Below, piece after piece: positions 9,532 through 19,754 of a DNA stretch of 38,314 nucleotides (position 1 is its first letter; each line of letters begins with the position of its first letter). Where the stretch lies: NCBI GenBank assembly GCA_027398005.1, contig DAHYUM010000006.1:1-38314 (forward strand), in the 5' to 3' direction. The translations under genes were made by a program, and so were the position numbers. This DNA comes from a bacterium. Its GTDB lineage: Bacteria; Bacteroidota; Ignavibacteria; Ignavibacteriales; Melioribacteraceae. The notes beneath the pieces were generated by a model. It was not told the DNA's origin. It searched no databases and saw only the letters and a program-made list of their open reading frames with translations.

Positions 9532-9672
9532 TATATTTAATCAATTCATCCCAAATGTACTGCAGATTTATAAAGTAATATTAGTTTCCTCCATTTAAAA
9601 TCACAGATACTATTAAATTTTTTGCAATGTTATAATATTGCAATGCTGTTTCCATTAAAAAATTTCTTAATA

Positions 9673-9735
9673 CCCCCCCCCCTTTAATCCCCCCTCCTTA
9701 GCAAGGAGGGGGGCAGGGGGGGTGGTCTAAGGGGG
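9673..9735. repeat. C/G-rich palindromic intergenic repeat: C10 tract, perfect 11-bp inverted repeat CCCCCCTCCTT-AGC-AAGGAGGGGGG, then G7 and G5 tracts
   Basis: Read directly from sequence; resembles dispersed G-rich palindromic intergenic repeats of environmental bacterial genomes. Confidence 0.75.
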
Positions 9736-10087
9736 AATTATCGTTCCTGGCACATCCGCTGCTTACTGCACTTACCTGTTGGTTTACCGTACCGTTTGTT
9801 TGCATTTTCCTGTCCTAAAACAGTACAAAGATTAATAAACATTAATAAGTATGTTCAATATTTTGGACTTATTAAGAGGACTCACTTCTCTAATTATAAT
9901 TAATTATTCCTTCGCTTAGTTTCTAATAAACCCTCATATTTCCTGTTTTGTCTAACATCAGCATTAATAATTGAGAATCTTTAATTGGTTCTTATTATCT
10001 CATTAATTACAATTAATAAAAGATGGAAACAATTCCCTCTTTTAATTGTTATTTTTCAAACTTAGTTATTGAAAAAACAGGTATAAA

Positions 10088-11194
10088 ATGCACTTAACAA
10101 AAAAATCGTATCTATTCATCGGAAGTATAATTCTGATACTTGGCTTAATAATAGTTATTAAACTGGCATCCTCAAACACTTCCAAGATGCCCCCGCCGAA
10201 ACCTCTTGTAGTTTTGGGCAAATTATCCGTTCAGGAAATTCAAAAAGGAGAAACACTAACCGGCGATATAGTCCCGCTTCAGCAGGCTAATATCTATCCT
10301 AAAGTGAGCGGCAATATCGAAAAAATATTTGTGGATATAGGCGACCGCGTTGCGGCTAATCAGGTTATCGCGCTTATCGATACTACAATTTATTCCCAGA
10401 ACGCAAAACTGGCAAAGGCAAACCTTATGCAGGCGCAGGCTAATCTGCAGAACGCTAAATTAAACTGCGACAGGAACAGGAAACTTCTCGACCAGAAACT
10501 TGTTGCCCAGCAGGATTATGATAATTCCAAAGCCGCATTGGATGTTGCCTCGGCCCAGAAAGAAGCCGCACAGGCTACTTATAACAATGCGGTTACACAG
10601 CTCGGCTACTGCAAAATTACAGCTCCTTTCCAGGGCACTATAACAAAAAGATTTTTCGATCCCGGCTCTTATGTAGCTTCCTCCGCAGGCTCGCAAAGTT
10701 CCGTGCTCTTTACAATACAGAGCGTTGACCATCTTAAAACAACCGTTAACGTACCCGAAAGAACCGTCCCCTTCATTGCCGGCATTAAGGATGTTATTGT
10801 TACAGCCGACGCACTCCCCGGTAAAGTATTTAAAGGAAGGGTAAGCCGTTCAAGCCAGTCTATTGATATGGCTACCAGAACTATGCCCGTTGAAATTGCA
10901 ATTGAGAACCCCGGCTCGGTTCTAAAACCGGGTATGTTCGCTACAGTTCAGCTTATAATAGATAAAAAAGCCGATTCGGATGTGATTCCTACCGAAGTGG
11001 CCCTTAGCGACGACCGGGGGGATTATGTATTTACCGTTAACCCCGATTCTACCGTGGCAAAAAGATATGTTAAACTCGGCATCAGATTAGATAAAATTAC
11101 CGAAGTTGTTTCGGGACTCACCACCGGCGATAATATCGTTTTCGTTGGACAAACATTAATTAAAGATAAAATGAAAGTTAAAATAGCGAAATAA
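10088..11194 (+). CDS. RND efflux periplasmic adaptor (HlyD/MFP family)
   Basis: N-terminal TM anchor, biotinyl-lipoyl-like halves (LQQANIYPKVSGNIEKIFVDIGDRVAANQVIALID), coiled coil, and KITAPFQGTITKRFFDPGSYV. Confidence 0.93.
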   Translation: MHLTKKSYLFIGSIILILGLIIVIKLASSNTSKMPPPKPLVVLGKLSVQEIQKGETLTGDIVPLQQANIYPKVSGNIEKIFVDIGDRVAANQVIALIDTTIYSQNAKLAKANLMQAQANLQNAKLNCDRNRKLLDQKLVAQQDYDNSKAALDVASAQKEAAQATYNNAVTQLGYCKITAPFQGTITKRFFDPGSYVASSAGSQSSVLFTIQSVDHLKTTVNVPERTVPFIAGIKDVIVTADALPGKVFKGRVSRSSQSIDMATRTMPVEIAIENPGSVLKPGMFATVQLIIDKKADSDVIPTEVALSDDRGDYVFTVNPDSTVAKRYVKLGIRLDKITEVVSGLTTGDNIVFVGQTLIKDKMKVKIAK

Positions 11195-11197
11195 ATT

Positions 11198-14100
11198 ATG
11201 TGGCTAACCAGACTCGCTCTTAAATATCCCATTACAACATTAATGATGGCAATTGCGGTTTTTGTATTGGGATTCGTATCGTTCGTACAATTGCCTATAG
11301 ATATGCTTCCCAACATCCAAATTCCCGTTGTTAGCGTTATTACTTATAACAGCGGCGCCGGCCCTACGGATATGGAACAAACCGTTACTGTGCCTATTGA
11401 ACGCGCCGTAAGTTCTACCAACAACGTAAGCTACGTCCAGTCAACTACACGCGAAGGCATTTCATCGCTGCGCGTTTATTTTAACTGGGATGCCAGCACC
11501 GATGTGGGGCTTATAGACGTAATTCAAAAAGTTAACAGGGTGCTTAACCTGCTCCCCGCTTCCGCTTCTCAGCCCCTCGTGCTCAGGTTCGATATTACCA
11601 ATATTCCGGTCTGTACCGTTGCGCTTAACGGCGACCTTGACCAGCGAGCTTTATACGACCTTGCGTACAATGTAATTGAACCCCAGCTTGAACATATACC
11701 GGGTGTGGCGTACGCTCAGGTTGCCGGCGGCAAGATTAGGGAAATTCATATTAAAGTTGACCGCAACAGGCTCGACGCGCTCGGCCTCTCGCTTCAGCAG
11801 GTTACACAGGCTGTTGCCAATTCCAATCTTATAGTTCCTTCGGGGGACCTTAAATCGGGCGTGTTCGATTACTCGCTAAAAACCGAAAGCCAGTTTAATG
11901 TCGTTGCACCCATGGGAGATATTGTAATTAAAAACCAGAACGGCGTGCCGGTTAGAATAAGGGATGTTGCCTATGTTGAAGATTCGTATCAGGAACAGAC
12001 CGAAATTATCCGCAATAACGGCAAGGAAGGGGTTGTAATCCGCGTTCAGAAAACTTCGGGCGCCAATACCGTTCAGGTTGTTAACGCAATTGTTAAAGCA
12101 CTTACACAATTAAGGGATGTGCCCCCTTCGGTTAAGGCTTCGCTGGGCACAGACCAGAGCCTTTATATTAAACAATCTATAAGCGGACTAATGCAGGAAG
12201 CAATCCTCGGCGCGCTTCTGGCTACGCTTGTTATTCTCATATTCCTGCGTAATTCAAAAAGCGCAATAATTATCTTCCTCGCAATTCCTCTTTCAATTTT
12301 TGTAACCTTTATCTTCTTCCGTTTCAGCGATACAACGCTGAACATTATGACTTTCGGAGGGCTGGCGCTTGGAATTGGGCGGCTGGTGGATGACTCGATA
12401 GTTGAGCTCGAAGCAATTTCGCGCCATTACGGCAGTATGAAAACTGACGGCAAACCTAAAATGCTTGCCACACTCGATGCCGCCGGCGAAGTTGCCGCTC
12501 CTATTTTTATATCCACCTTAACAACGGTAATAGTTTTCCTTCCGGTTGTTTTCCTTTCGGGTATTGCAAAGCTCCTTTTCCTCCCTCTGGTTATAACCAT
12601 TACCGTGGCGCTCTTCGCGTCATTCTTCGTTTCGCGTACCGTTACTCCCCTGCTCTGCTATAATTACCTTGTCGCAGAACGCGAGGCGGACCCCGATTCG
12701 AAAAAATTCTCGCACCGGGTTCAGATTTATTTTAAAAACCTTCTGGATAAAGTTGATAATACATACCAGAACATTCTTACTCTGGCATTAAAACATAAAC
12801 GCGTTGTAATCTTCAGCGTGCTTGGCATCGCGGTTGTTTCTTTCATTCTTTTCAAGTTCATTGGCACTGAATTTTTCCCCGATACCGATGAAAGCCAGTT
12901 TACGGTTACTGCAAAACTGCCCGTCGGCACACGCATTGAAGAAACCGAAAAACTTGTAGAGAAAATTGAAGGCATAATTAAAAACAACGTCCCCGAAGCC
13001 AAGACGGTCATTTCCGATATCGGCGTCCCTTCGGCTAAAGGGGGAAGCCCCTTCGGAGGCAACTCGGGGGGACACGCGGCTAGCATTTCCGTCTCGCTTA
13101 CCGACCCTGCCGAAAGGAACAGAACCGTGTTCGATATCGTTAAATCGCTCCGCCCTAAACTTTCTAACCTTCCGGGGGCGCAGGTGTTCATCAATACCGG
13201 GGGCTTCCTTAAATTCCTTCTCAACTTCGGCTCCTCGGCCCCTATAGATATTATTGTAAGCGGACAGGATTTTGATACCGCGAACAAACTTACACAGGAG
13301 ATATACGATATTGTTAAATCGACTCCGGGCGCTACCGATGTGCAGATTACACGCGAACTTAACCTGCCCGAATTGAGCATCTCAATCAACCGCGAAAAAG
13401 CGGGCTCGCTCGGCGTTAGCGTTTCGCAAATCTCTAATACCATTACCACCGCTATTTCCGGCACCGTCGCTTCGGTATTTACCGACCCCGCAACCGGAAA
13501 CCAGTATAATATCCTTGTTAGAATGGGGGAAGATTACCGCGATAAAATTGACGACATTAAAAACTTAAGCGTCGCCAATTCGCAGGGTCAGCTTATTAAA
13601 CTTTCGAACCTTATTAATGTAAGCATAGTCAAAGCCCCAATACAAATAGACAGGAAATACCAGGAAAGGATTGTTGAGGTTACGGCAAACAATACGGGAC
13701 GCGACCTCGGAAGCATTTCCAAGGAAATTAACGAGAAGATGGCCGGCGTGCATATTCCATCCGGATTTAATGTGCAGGTTAGCGGCAACGTTGAACAGCA
13801 GCAGAAAACTTTCGGCGATCTGGCTCTGGCGCTTGGGCTCGCCATCATCCTCGTATATATGGTTATGGCTTCGCAGTTCCAGTCACTTATCGATCCTTTC
13901 ATTATTATGTTCACCGTTCCATTGGGTATGATTGGAGTTGTCTGGGCACTCTTCCTTACCGATACCACATTATCGGTTACTTCTTTCGAAGGGGTAATTG
14001 TTATGATAGGCATTGTGGTTTCCAACGGCATTCTTCTAGTGGATTATACCAATAAGCTCCGCAAGGCGGGCATGAGCCTGCACGATGCCGTTATTAGAGG

Positions 14101-14341
14101 GGGAAGAACAAGGTTAAGGCCTATTCTTATGACCACACTCGCTACTGTGCTGGGGCTTATTCCCCTTGCAATGGGTATGGGGGGAGAAAAATCGCAGGCC
14201 CCTCTGGCTATTGCGGTTATTGGCGGACTTACAGTTTCTACTGTACTTACACTTCTCTTCGTGCCTACTCTTTATACCATCTTCGAAGAAAGATTCAGCA
14301 AAAGAAAAAATAAATTTCAGGATGAAATTGAAAATGCGTAA
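11198..14341 (+). CDS. RND (AcrB/HAE1-type) efflux inner-membrane transporter
   Basis: 1047 aa; 'LPIDMLPNIQIPVVSVITYNSGAGPTDMEQTVTVPIE', 'GRLVDDSIVELEAI', 'GGRTRLRPILMTTLATVLGLIPLAMG'. Confidence 0.96.
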   Translation: MWLTRLALKYPITTLMMAIAVFVLGFVSFVQLPIDMLPNIQIPVVSVITYNSGAGPTDMEQTVTVPIERAVSSTNNVSYVQSTTREGISSLRVYFNWDASTDVGLIDVIQKVNRVLNLLPASASQPLVLRFDITNIPVCTVALNGDLDQRALYDLAYNVIEPQLEHIPGVAYAQVAGGKIREIHIKVDRNRLDALGLSLQQVTQAVANSNLIVPSGDLKSGVFDYSLKTESQFNVVAPMGDIVIKNQNGVPVRIRDVAYVEDSYQEQTEIIRNNGKEGVVIRVQKTSGANTVQVVNAIVKALTQLRDVPPSVKASLGTDQSLYIKQSISGLMQEAILGALLATLVILIFLRNSKSAIIIFLAIPLSIFVTFIFFRFSDTTLNIMTFGGLALGIGRLVDDSIVELEAISRHYGSMKTDGKPKMLATLDAAGEVAAPIFISTLTTVIVFLPVVFLSGIAKLLFLPLVITITVALFASFFVSRTVTPLLCYNYLVAEREADPDSKKFSHRVQIYFKNLLDKVDNTYQNILTLALKHKRVVIFSVLGIAVVSFILFKFIGTEFFPDTDESQFTVTAKLPVGTRIEETEKLVEKIEGIIKNNVPEAKTVISDIGVPSAKGGSPFGGNSGGHAASISVSLTDPAERNRTVFDIVKSLRPKLSNLPGAQVFINTGGFLKFLLNFGSSAPIDIIVSGQDFDTANKLTQEIYDIVKSTPGATDVQITRELNLPELSISINREKAGSLGVSVSQISNTITTAISGTVASVFTDPATGNQYNILVRMGEDYRDKIDDIKNLSVANSQGQLIKLSNLINVSIVKAPIQIDRKYQERIVEVTANNTGRDLGSISKEINEKMAGVHIPSGFNVQVSGNVEQQQKTFGDLALALGLAIILVYMVMASQFQSLIDPFIIMFTVPLGMIGVVWALFLTDTTLSVTSFEGVIVMIGIVVSNGILLVDYTNKLRKAGMSLHDAVIRGGRTRLRPILMTTLATVLGLIPLAMGMGGEKSQAPLAIAVIGGLTVSTVLTLLFVPTLYTIFEERFSKRKNKFQDEIENA

Positions 14342-15608
14342 ATATATTATATCATTCACTTTACTGCTTGCACTTGCGGGGGTATCGTTCGCGCAGACCG
14401 ATACCCTTACGGTTGATAAATGCATTGATATTGCCTTAAAGAACAATCCCATGATTAAAATTGCCGAAAGCAATTACGACGCTTCCGCTGCCAACCTTAC
14501 CGGAACACGCTCTACACTGCTTCCGCAAGTGGCCTTTAATACCAGCTGGAACCGCAACGGGGGCAGTTTCTTTGTAGGGCCCACGGCCAGGGAAGCTACT
14601 TACGAAAATTATTCATACGGTTTCCAGCTTCAACAGATGCTGTTCGATTTCGGCAAATCCTATTCACGCCTTTCGGCTACAAGCGACCTTAAAGACGCTT
14701 CCATGCAGGACCTAATCTCTTCCAGGCAGAACCTAATACTTAATACATACATTGCCTATTTCAATTACCTGCAGGCGGTCAGAATTAAGGGGGTAAGCAT
14801 AGAATCGCTAAGGCAGGCGCAGGAACACCTTAAACAGGCGCAGAGCTTTTACGATGTAGGCAAAAAACCGCAGTTCGACGTGCTTAAGGCTAAAACCGAC
14901 GAGGCCAACGCGCGCGTTACACTTATCAATTCAGAGAATAACCTTACGGTAAGCCGCCTACAGCTGGAGAACGTTCTTAACGTTAAGCTTCAGCCCGGCT
15001 TTATTCTTAAGGATAACCTCGAGATTACAAAAGATACCGTAAGCCTTCAAAGCGCTCTTGATGAAGCCAGGAATAACAGACCCGAATTTATTGGCGCTAA
15101 ACTTAGAATGGACGCCAATAAATCGTTCCTTACTTCGGCATGGACCGCCAACCTGCCTACTATAAGCTTAACAGGCGGATATAACTGGAGAACTTTTTCG
15201 CTTAAGCAGAATTTCCTTAATTCGTGGAACCTCGGGGTTACCTTATCGCTTCCGGTTTTTCAGGGCTTCTCTCTGCAGGCGGGCATAGACCTTGCGCGCG
15301 CTAATTATAAAAATGCCGAGGCTACTCTGGATAATATAACACAAACTATCAACCTCGATATTCAACAGCAGTATGCAAATGTTCAGCTTGCGCTTGCTAA
15401 AATTGACGCCACACGCTCACTGCTTGAACAGGCTAAGGAAACTTTAAGGCTGGCTGAAGCAAGGTATAAAGAGGAAGTAGGCAGTCCTATTGAAATTACC
15501 GACGGCAGGATTACAATGCTTAACGCGCAGATTTCTTTTGTGCAGGCCTTGTACGATTATCAGGTGGCTAATGTGCGCTTGCAAAAGGCTATGGGCACGC
15601 TTAAATAA
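14334..15608 (+). CDS. TolC-family outer membrane efflux protein
   Basis: Signal peptide from ATG 14334 (MRKYIISFTLLLALAGVSFAQ) or 14322, overlapping the RND stop; TolC repeats; the ORF-track start at 14166 lies inside the RND gene. Confidence 0.93.
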   Translation: MRKYIISFTLLLALAGVSFAQTDTLTVDKCIDIALKNNPMIKIAESNYDASAANLTGTRSTLLPQVAFNTSWNRNGGSFFVGPTAREATYENYSYGFQLQQMLFDFGKSYSRLSATSDLKDASMQDLISSRQNLILNTYIAYFNYLQAVRIKGVSIESLRQAQEHLKQAQSFYDVGKKPQFDVLKAKTDEANARVTLINSENNLTVSRLQLENVLNVKLQPGFILKDNLEITKDTVSLQSALDEARNNRPEFIGAKLRMDANKSFLTSAWTANLPTISLTGGYNWRTFSLKQNFLNSWNLGVTLSLPVFQGFSLQAGIDLARANYKNAEATLDNITQTINLDIQQQYANVQLALAKIDATRSLLEQAKETLRLAEARYKEEVGSPIEITDGRITMLNAQISFVQALYDYQVANVRLQKAMGTLK

Positions 15609-15636
15609 AATGCTTTCTGCTTTCCAGTTTATTATT

Positions 15637-15664
15637 AAGCCCTCTTAGTGAGGGCTTTTTTATT
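15637..15664 (+). terminator. Rho-independent terminator of the efflux operon (AAGCCCTC-TTAGT-GAGGGCTTTTTTATT)
   Basis: Hairpin plus T-tract, 28 nt after the tolC-like stop. Confidence 0.9.
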
Positions 15665-15684
15665 GGGGATAAAAAATCGATTTA

Positions 15685-15715
15685 AAATAAAAAGAGGCGC
15701 CTGAAGCGCCTCTTT
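15685..15715 (-). terminator. Rho-independent terminator for the minus-strand GH block (AAAGAGGCGC-TTCAG-GCGCCTCTTTTTATTTT on the - strand)
   Basis: Perfect 10-bp stem with T-tract on the minus strand, 15 nt beyond the GH38 stop. Confidence 0.9.
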
Positions 15716-15729
15716 TAATAGCGGTTTAT

Positions 15730-18700
15730 TTATTTAACCACAATTTCATCTGCGGCAATAACGGCGTTTGTGCCGGCGTTGCGGTGCCAAGCGGGCAAAG
15801 TGCCCGTATTAACCGCAAACACCCTTATATAGCGCGCCTGTTTGTTAACGGTAAGGTTAAAATGCTTAACCCCCGCCGTTTCATCCTGTTTTATTTCATT
15901 CTTCTGTTCGGCGGCATTGGTAAAGTTTTTATTATCGTCCGAAACCATTACCTGCACCGAAACGGGGGGAAGTATTCTTCTCCCCTGGTTAATAAGAAAG
16001 TCAACGTCAACCTTTGCAACGTTCCTTATTTGCCCAAGGTCAAGCGCAACATCCATATTATCCTTGTTAAAGCTCTGCCACCCCCTGTTCCCCCTTTCGG
16101 GCGAGGCTTTAACCATATCTATAAGCATATTTTCCCAATCGCCCCATCTCTGCGCGGGCATTGTATTATAGCTTATAGAAACAACGGGCAGCGATTTGCT
16201 GTAAAGCCCTGTTCCAACGGCACTTAAAATCTTACCCTCTTCAAGCGCAACAGCATTAATCATACAGCTTTCATTAATTGTAAAAGGCCCGGTATAAAGT
16301 TTGGAGGAGGTGGTAGGGGTAGAGCCGTTGGTAGTATAATAAATTATGGCGTTCAGGCCGGCGCTTATTACAACCGTTTCGGGGGTATTGCCAATATATG
16401 CCTTCTGTGGAACAACAATAGGCTGTGCGCTTGCCTCAAAGCGGGTAAAGTTGATATTGTTTCTAACAATATCATCCGAAAGGTTCTGCGCCGGAACTGT
16501 ATTGTCGTTATCGTTCAATGCGGCGGTAAGGGCAAAAATCCTTATTCTGCCGTTATCGGGGAGTGTAATTTCCGTCGCGTTTTCCGGAAGGTCAATTTTA
16601 TACTTGAACATATAGCCGTAAATATAAGGCTCGTTTTCGCCATCCCTAAAATGGCGGTGAGTTGTAAAGTATCCTATATCATCCTTCTTAAGGTATCCGG
16701 GGGTAAGGCCTGTATAAACCACATCGGGCCTGTCGAAGTTGGTTTCTTCGGGTGTGGCGTTTTTCCAGTTGCGGCGGTCCCACTGCCCAATAAAGCCCGA
16801 CCAGTATTGAACGGGGATGCTGATTTCCTTTCCGTTAACCTTAAAAGTGGCGTTGTTAAGTCTGTCGGATGAAGCGGCAAGAATATAAAGCTTATTATAT
16901 CCGGCTGGTATTTTAATTGTCTGCCCTGCGCATGCAACGGCGTTGTTCATTCCGTCTGCCTTGGGGCCCAATTTAAACTGAACGTCGTCTGCGGTAATAA
17001 CATCAGGCAGAAGTTCGGCCGGGTAAGTTTTTCCGTTTTCCCCCATATCGCCGTCCGCTTTATGCGCGTCGTAGCTTATAACGTCGGCGTTATAAGGCAG
17101 TTCAACAAAAGCGTTCTTAACCGGCGCAAGTTTCACATCCGATGGATTAAGTGTAAGAGAAAAAGTCTTAAGCCTGTAGGGCTCGGCGTCAAATTCAAGT
17201 TTTCCGCCCCTTACATTAGCGGTTCCCAAATCGAGTTCCTGGCCGTTAACTTCCTTTGCCGATGCAATTTCGCCGGCGAAGGAAACTTTAACGCCGTTAA
17301 CCTGTTTTCCCGTGGTTTCAACAAAGCGGGCAATAATGTTATCGCCGTTTTCGGCTTTCTTTAAAGCGGTTAAAACAACATCGTTATTATTAATTTTAAC
17401 GAACGAGAATTCCCTGCCGAGCTTTCCATCGTGCTTAGCCGCCTGGAACGCTACAAGAGGCTGGTTAACCCTTAAAGCCTGCGCGTTCGAATTCCCTTTA
17501 CGCCAGTCCCCTTTATGTCCGTATAATGCGTAAAGCATTTCGTGATGCCCGAACTCCTGAACAGCCTGGTCGGAGTATCCTCCTCTTGTGCCCGGAGTGT
17601 AAAGGAGCGTTAAGCGCACGGTGCTGTCGTCCGGTTTATCCGAGCCGTACTTGCAGTCGTCAATAACCGAAACGCCGTAACTGCCGCTCTTATCGGTAAG
17701 GTCGAACCATTGATGTGCCGGCACTTCGAATTTAAGCGAATCGTTCGTGCCTCTTTCAATTGTGCCTACGCCAAGGTTATAAGTAGCGTTGTAATTCTTA
17801 ACCGTAAGGGGGAATGTGGCTTTTAATGATGTTTCCTTGGTAGCCCAGTCAATCTGCGTGTTGAATTCAACTCTATCGCAGGCACCGCCGGCATTAAGGC
17901 GCACCTGTTCAACAAATTTTGAATTGCGCGCTTCCCTTTCAACTTCAAGAGCAATACGCGCCGGACCGTTTTCAACAATTTTAATTTTAGCGGGACCTTC
18001 AACATATCCGGTTGGAGGGTTTTTCCTGTCGGCCCAGTCCATGTTCCATGCCGGATAATCCTGCGGCCTTTCATATTGGAACGCCAGTTTAACAGGAGCC
18101 GAAAGAAGTTCTTTTTTGGCCTGCTTATCGTAAATGCTTGTAATGTTGCCGTCGCTGCCAACCTTAACAAGATATTTTCCGTTTTCAAGAGAGGATTGTG
18201 TAATCTTCAATCCGGTTGACATTTTTGATGGTTTATCCGAAGGGCGGACGTCGAATGTAGTGTAGCTAACCGAAGGGGTCTTTGCAAGGAATACAACCGT
18301 TACCTTATTCCCCTCCGTTTTAACAATCTGCGAAGGCACTTCGTCGTTTTCGGCATTGTAAACTTTTACATATTCCGGAGCTTTATCGAACAGTACCGAT
18401 GCTTCAACGCAGTCTTCCCTTTCGAATGAAAGAGGGTTGAACACCACAACAGGCATTCCTTTAACTTCGGTATTCATTCCCCTAACAACCGCGCCCGATG
18501 CGTCCGCGAATATAGAGCCGAACTGGTTGGCGGCAATAAGCTCGTCGTTCCATGCAAAATCGTATGCGCGGGGGATGCTTGTGCCGGGCAGAATATCGTG
18601 GAACTGCGAACCGAGAACGAGGCGCCATGCTTCGTTCATCTTTGCGCGGTTATAATTTTCGCCCCCAAGCCATTCTCCCATAACCGAAGAGGCTTCGGCT

Positions 18701-19671
18701 TTGTATGCAAGAAGTTCGTTCTTCCTATTCATCCTTTTCATAAATCCAGCCGAGGTAATTGAACCGGCGGAGTGGTTCGTCAAAAGGAATTCGCCTTTAT
18801 AAACCGGCAGTTTATCTTTAAGCGCCGGGGTAATATCGTCAAACATTTCGGCCGTGGTAGAGAATAATATTTTTACCTTTCCTTCATCCTTAATGCTCTT
18901 ATCCACCCACATAACCGATTCCTCTGCGGGCGCGCCACCGACGTCTCCGGTTCCGAAATACATATATTCGGCCCCTACGCCGTATTTATTCAATGCATCC
19001 GTTACTCTTTTCATCCACTCGGAATTATTCAAATCGGCTCTTACTCTGGTAGTATAACTGCCCGGGTTTAAAGCCGCAACAACGGATTGCCCGTCTACAC
19101 CAACCCATTTACCAACGCTGAAGGGAATGCCAACCGATGAGCCCCATGTAAGTTTCTGTGTTGAAAAACCTTTTATGCCGCAGTGTGCCAGAATAGAAGG
19201 AAGAGATTCGAGATACCCGAAACAATCGGGCAGAATGAATTCGTTGCTTGTAACGCCGAATTCTTTTCTGAAATAATCGCTGCCCAATAGAATCTGCCTA
19301 ATCATCGATTCGAACGAAGGGGCAAGAACGTCGTTCTCTTCCATTGAAGAGCCCGCCGGAAACCAGTTCCCCTTTGCAATATACTTCTTAACCTTTTCAA
19401 ATTCGGCAGGGTAATATTCTTTCATCATCATGTAGCGGTCGGCGCCGCTGAAATTGAAAATATAATCGGGATATTTTTCGAACAGCCTGAAATTATCGGC
19501 CATAGTATTCCAGATATATTCATTAATAGTAGTCTGATAATCCCACCGCCATTCGGTATCGAGGTGCGCATAGCCTATTGTATAAAGCACGGGCACTTTT
19601 GCAAGGTCGTACTTCTGCGCGTTTACCGTAACGGCAATGAGGAACAAAAACAGGAGTAATGCTTTTTTCAT
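15730..19671 (-). CDS. GH38 alpha-mannosidase-like enzyme, secreted, with chitobiase-like and F5/8C-like C-terminal modules
   Basis: YAHLDTEWRWDYQTT, PDCFGYLESLPSIL, FHDILPGTSI motifs; C-terminal YYTTNGSTPTTSSKLYTGPF (chitobiase-like) and discoidin-like end (ARYIRVFAVNTGTLPAWH...ADEIVVK). Confidence 0.9.
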   Translation of the reverse strand: MKKALLLFLFLIAVTVNAQKYDLAKVPVLYTIGYAHLDTEWRWDYQTTINEYIWNTMADNFRLFEKYPDYIFNFSGADRYMMMKEYYPAEFEKVKKYIAKGNWFPAGSSMEENDVLAPSFESMIRQILLGSDYFRKEFGVTSNEFILPDCFGYLESLPSILAHCGIKGFSTQKLTWGSSVGIPFSVGKWVGVDGQSVVAALNPGSYTTRVRADLNNSEWMKRVTDALNKYGVGAEYMYFGTGDVGGAPAEESVMWVDKSIKDEGKVKILFSTTAEMFDDITPALKDKLPVYKGEFLLTNHSAGSITSAGFMKRMNRKNELLAYKAEASSVMGEWLGGENYNRAKMNEAWRLVLGSQFHDILPGTSIPRAYDFAWNDELIAANQFGSIFADASGAVVRGMNTEVKGMPVVVFNPLSFEREDCVEASVLFDKAPEYVKVYNAENDEVPSQIVKTEGNKVTVVFLAKTPSVSYTTFDVRPSDKPSKMSTGLKITQSSLENGKYLVKVGSDGNITSIYDKQAKKELLSAPVKLAFQYERPQDYPAWNMDWADRKNPPTGYVEGPAKIKIVENGPARIALEVEREARNSKFVEQVRLNAGGACDRVEFNTQIDWATKETSLKATFPLTVKNYNATYNLGVGTIERGTNDSLKFEVPAHQWFDLTDKSGSYGVSVIDDCKYGSDKPDDSTVRLTLLYTPGTRGGYSDQAVQEFGHHEMLYALYGHKGDWRKGNSNAQALRVNQPLVAFQAAKHDGKLGREFSFVKINNNDVVLTALKKAENGDNIIARFVETTGKQVNGVKVSFAGEIASAKEVNGQELDLGTANVRGGKLEFDAEPYRLKTFSLTLNPSDVKLAPVKNAFVELPYNADVISYDAHKADGDMGENGKTYPAELLPDVITADDVQFKLGPKADGMNNAVACAGQTIKIPAGYNKLYILAASSDRLNNATFKVNGKEISIPVQYWSGFIGQWDRRNWKNATPEETNFDRPDVVYTGLTPGYLKKDDIGYFTTHRHFRDGENEPYIYGYMFKYKIDLPENATEITLPDNGRIRIFALTAALNDNDNTVPAQNLSDDIVRNNINFTRFEASAQPIVVPQKAYIGNTPETVVISAGLNAIIYYTTNGSTPTTSSKLYTGPFTINESCMINAVALEEGKILSAVGTGLYSKSLPVVSISYNTMPAQRWGDWENMLIDMVKASPERGNRGWQSFNKDNMDVALDLGQIRNVAKVDVDFLINQGRRILPPVSVQVMVSDDNKNFTNAAEQKNEIKQDETAGVKHFNLTVNKQARYIRVFAVNTGTLPAWHRNAGTNAVIAADEIVVK

Positions 19672-19718
19672 TTTATTCCCTCGGTATTTATTATTAATTG
19701 ATTGTACGGCATATCAAG

Positions 19719-19740
19719 AGCCGGGCATTAAAGCCCGGCT
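19719..19740 (-). terminator. Hairpin AGCCGGGC-ATTAAA-GCCCGGCT between GH3 and GH38 genes (possible attenuator or terminator)
   Basis: Perfect 8-bp GC-rich stem; only a weak T-tract on the minus strand, so termination may be partial. Confidence 0.5.
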
Positions 19741-19754
19741 TTAAATAAATATAA

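Noticed and set aside
12727-13464. 245-aa minus-strand ORF inside the RND transporter gene
   Set aside because: Antisense to a well-supported transporter; no recognisable motifs, only a frame without stops.
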